Below the pieces are notes generated by a model. That model saw only the letters and a list, made by a program, of their open reading frames with translations. It made no database searches and had not been told where the DNA came from. Below are positions 14,849-15,527 of a stretch of 15,527 bases of DNA, one piece after another; position 1 is the stretch's first letter, and the number at the start of each line of letters is the position of its first letter. The translations under genes were made by a program, and so were the position numbers. This DNA comes from an uncultured Clostridia bacterium (GTDB lineage Bacteria > Bacillota > Clostridia > Lachnospirales > Lachnospiraceae): the NCBI GenBank assembly GCA_946405675.1, contig CAMJIC010000035.1, forward strand, positions 1 through 15,527, read 5' to 3'.

Positions 14849-15034
14849 ATGGCAGATAATGAAAAGATCAAATTATCAGTCGAGAATCTGAAGAATGTAT
14901 CAGGCGGATGGCGTTATGGACAGATTTGCCCGTTTTGCACTGCCGGCGCCGATCAGATGCTTTCTATAGGCAGAACCCAGGATGGAGAATCTTTTGAATG
15001 TCATGCCAGACTTCGCAATCCGCTTTTTACGTGA
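14849..15034 (+). CDS. Second double-glycine leader peptide with CPFC motif
   Basis: This 61-residue peptide begins MADNEKIKLSVENLKNVSGG, a double-glycine leader with cleavage expected after residue 20, followed by a 41-residue core. The core holds Cys27-Pro-Phe-Cys30 and Cys51-His52, a C-x2-C...C-H arrangement that could bind zinc like half of a zinc ribbon, or form disulfides. Its leader resembles the first GG peptide (LTENELGQVSGG), so the same transporter may process both, while the cores are unrelated. An unusually strong, doubled ribosome site (AAGGAGGAAGGAGG, 14827-14840) precedes the ATG by 8 nt, pointing to high expression. A terminator follows directly, so it is likely a single-gene unit. 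Function is unknown; a secreted bacteriocin-like or signalling peptide is possible. Confidence 0.8.
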   Translation: MADNEKIKLSVENLKNVSGGWRYGQICPFCTAGADQMLSIGRTQDGESFECHARLRNPLFT

Positions 15035-15046
15035 TTTGTATATAAT

Positions 15047-15080
15047 AAGACCTGGCAGCCAGCTCGGCTGCCGGGTCTTT
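15047..15080 (+). terminator. Intrinsic terminator of the second GG peptide
   Basis: A 14-bp stem (15047-15060 with 15066-15079, one G-U pair) closes a 5-nt loop and ends in GTCTTT. The T-tract is short but the stem is very stable, and it lies 12 nt after the stop codon. The A-rich left side means it could also act on the opposite strand. Confidence 0.75.
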
Positions 15081-15158
15081 GGCATGTTGAATAATCGAAA
15101 GAAAGAACAGTCTGGAGCAGATAATAATAGAGCATAGTGAGAAGGAGCGATAAATCAA

Positions 15159-15527
15159 ATGACGAATACTGAACTGAAAGCGATCCGTGAATCTCTCAAT
15201 CTTTCTAAAACTGATTTTGCAGTTGCAATTGGTATTGCGCCAACGATTGAGGGGAAGTATGAGAAGGGAAGTAAGGAAATTCCGGAATCTGTAATCCAGG
15301 CTGTGAACGAGTTGCAGGCTCAGATGGAGGAGGAGGCCGCGTCTGACGTTGAGGATGCTGAAGACGTTGAGGATGCTGAAGATGCGGAAGTCGTTGCATA
15401 TGAGGATGCAGCGGAAGAGGAAGCAGCCACGTATGAGGATGATGAAGATGAGGAAGTGACCACATATGAGGATGCTGAAGAAGAGGAAACGGCCGCATAC
15501 GAGGACGTAGAGGAAGGGGAAGCCGCT
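15159..15527 (+). CDS. Small helix-turn-helix protein with acidic repeat tail, cut by window edge
   Basis: The frame is open for 123 codons from ATG 15159 to the end of the window. AAGGAG (15142-15147) lies 11 nt before the start. Residues 1-55 (MTNTELKAIRESLNLSKTDF, then AVAIGIAPTIEGKYEKGSKE) look like a Cro/C1-type DNA-binding helix-turn-helix. From about residue 57 the chain becomes extremely acidic and then enters an 11-residue repeat of the form (A/T)YED..EEE.A. A specific DNA target cannot be named. The acidic tail is not typical of XRE repressors; it could bind metal ions, cover a partner's basic surface, or serve as a disordered linker to a further domain beyond the window. Confidence 0.75.
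   Translation, partial: MTNTELKAIRESLNLSKTDFAVAIGIAPTIEGKYEKGSKEIPESVIQAVNELQAQMEEEAASDVEDAEDVEDAEDAEVVAYEDAAEEEAATYEDDEDEEVTTYEDAEEEETAAYEDVEEGEAA
15396..15527 (+). repeat. 33-bp in-frame tandem repeat coding for an acidic 11-residue unit
   Basis: Four consecutive 33-bp units (15396-15428, 15429-15461, 15462-15494, 15495-15527) encode AYEDAAEEEAA, TYEDDEDEEVT, TYEDAEEEETA and AYEDVEEGEAA. The units differ mostly at variable positions, while Tyr-Glu-Asp is constant. The array probably continues past the window. Copy number could vary between strains by slippage without breaking the frame. Confidence 0.85.

Overview
The window looks like a piece of a Clostridia chromosome, most likely a gut or rumen Lachnospiraceae-type Firmicute. 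This is an inference from the strong AGGAGG ribosome sites, the mid-range GC content, small double-glycine (GG) leader peptides, and many hairpin-like intergenic repeats. No RNA gene or CRISPR array was seen.

Layout. Positions 1-671 hold the minus-strand start of a probable IS1634-type transposase running off the left edge, then repeat-rich DNA without a convincing gene. Next come three plus-strand genes: an HD-domain phosphohydrolase (672-1475), a NeuD-like left-handed beta-helix acyltransferase fused to a carrier-protein domain (1602-2540), and a free-standing AMP-forming acyl ligase (2730-4166). A repeat-filled 480-bp gap follows, containing a folded MITE-like element and a row of perfect hairpins. 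It leads into an ABC exporter with an unusual N-terminal extension (4647-6767). Convergent to it is a 1991-residue nonribosomal peptide synthetase on the minus strand (6887-12862) with domain order A-T-C-A-T-C. Divergent from the synthetase is a 77-residue GG-leader peptide (13206-13439) with a good terminator. Beyond a 77-bp repeat copy and a decayed EAL-domain fragment lie a UPF0126/TRIC membrane protein (14027-14644), a second GG-leader peptide with a CPFC motif (14849-15034), and a small helix-turn-helix protein with an acidic 11-residue repeat that runs off the right edge (15159 onward).

How the genes may work together. The ligase, the acyltransferase-carrier fusion, the NRPS and the ABC exporter read as a small biosynthetic locus. 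The ligase and the first NRPS A domain both carry Thr where amino-acid-activating A domains carry the Asp that holds the alpha-amino group, so both probably activate carboxylic acids that are not alpha-amino acids. The second A domain keeps that Asp and has two further acidic pocket positions, which suggests a basic amino acid. The NRPS ends in a condensation domain with no thioesterase or reductase, so the product may be released by amide formation with an amine. A simple prediction is an acyl-amino acid-amine type molecule, exported by the neighbouring ABC protein.

The most striking DNA feature is a perfect 77-bp inverted repeat (4164-4240 and 13607-13683) that brackets the exporter, the NRPS and the first GG peptide. 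It suggests a segment that can invert or that was assembled by recombination at dispersed repeats.
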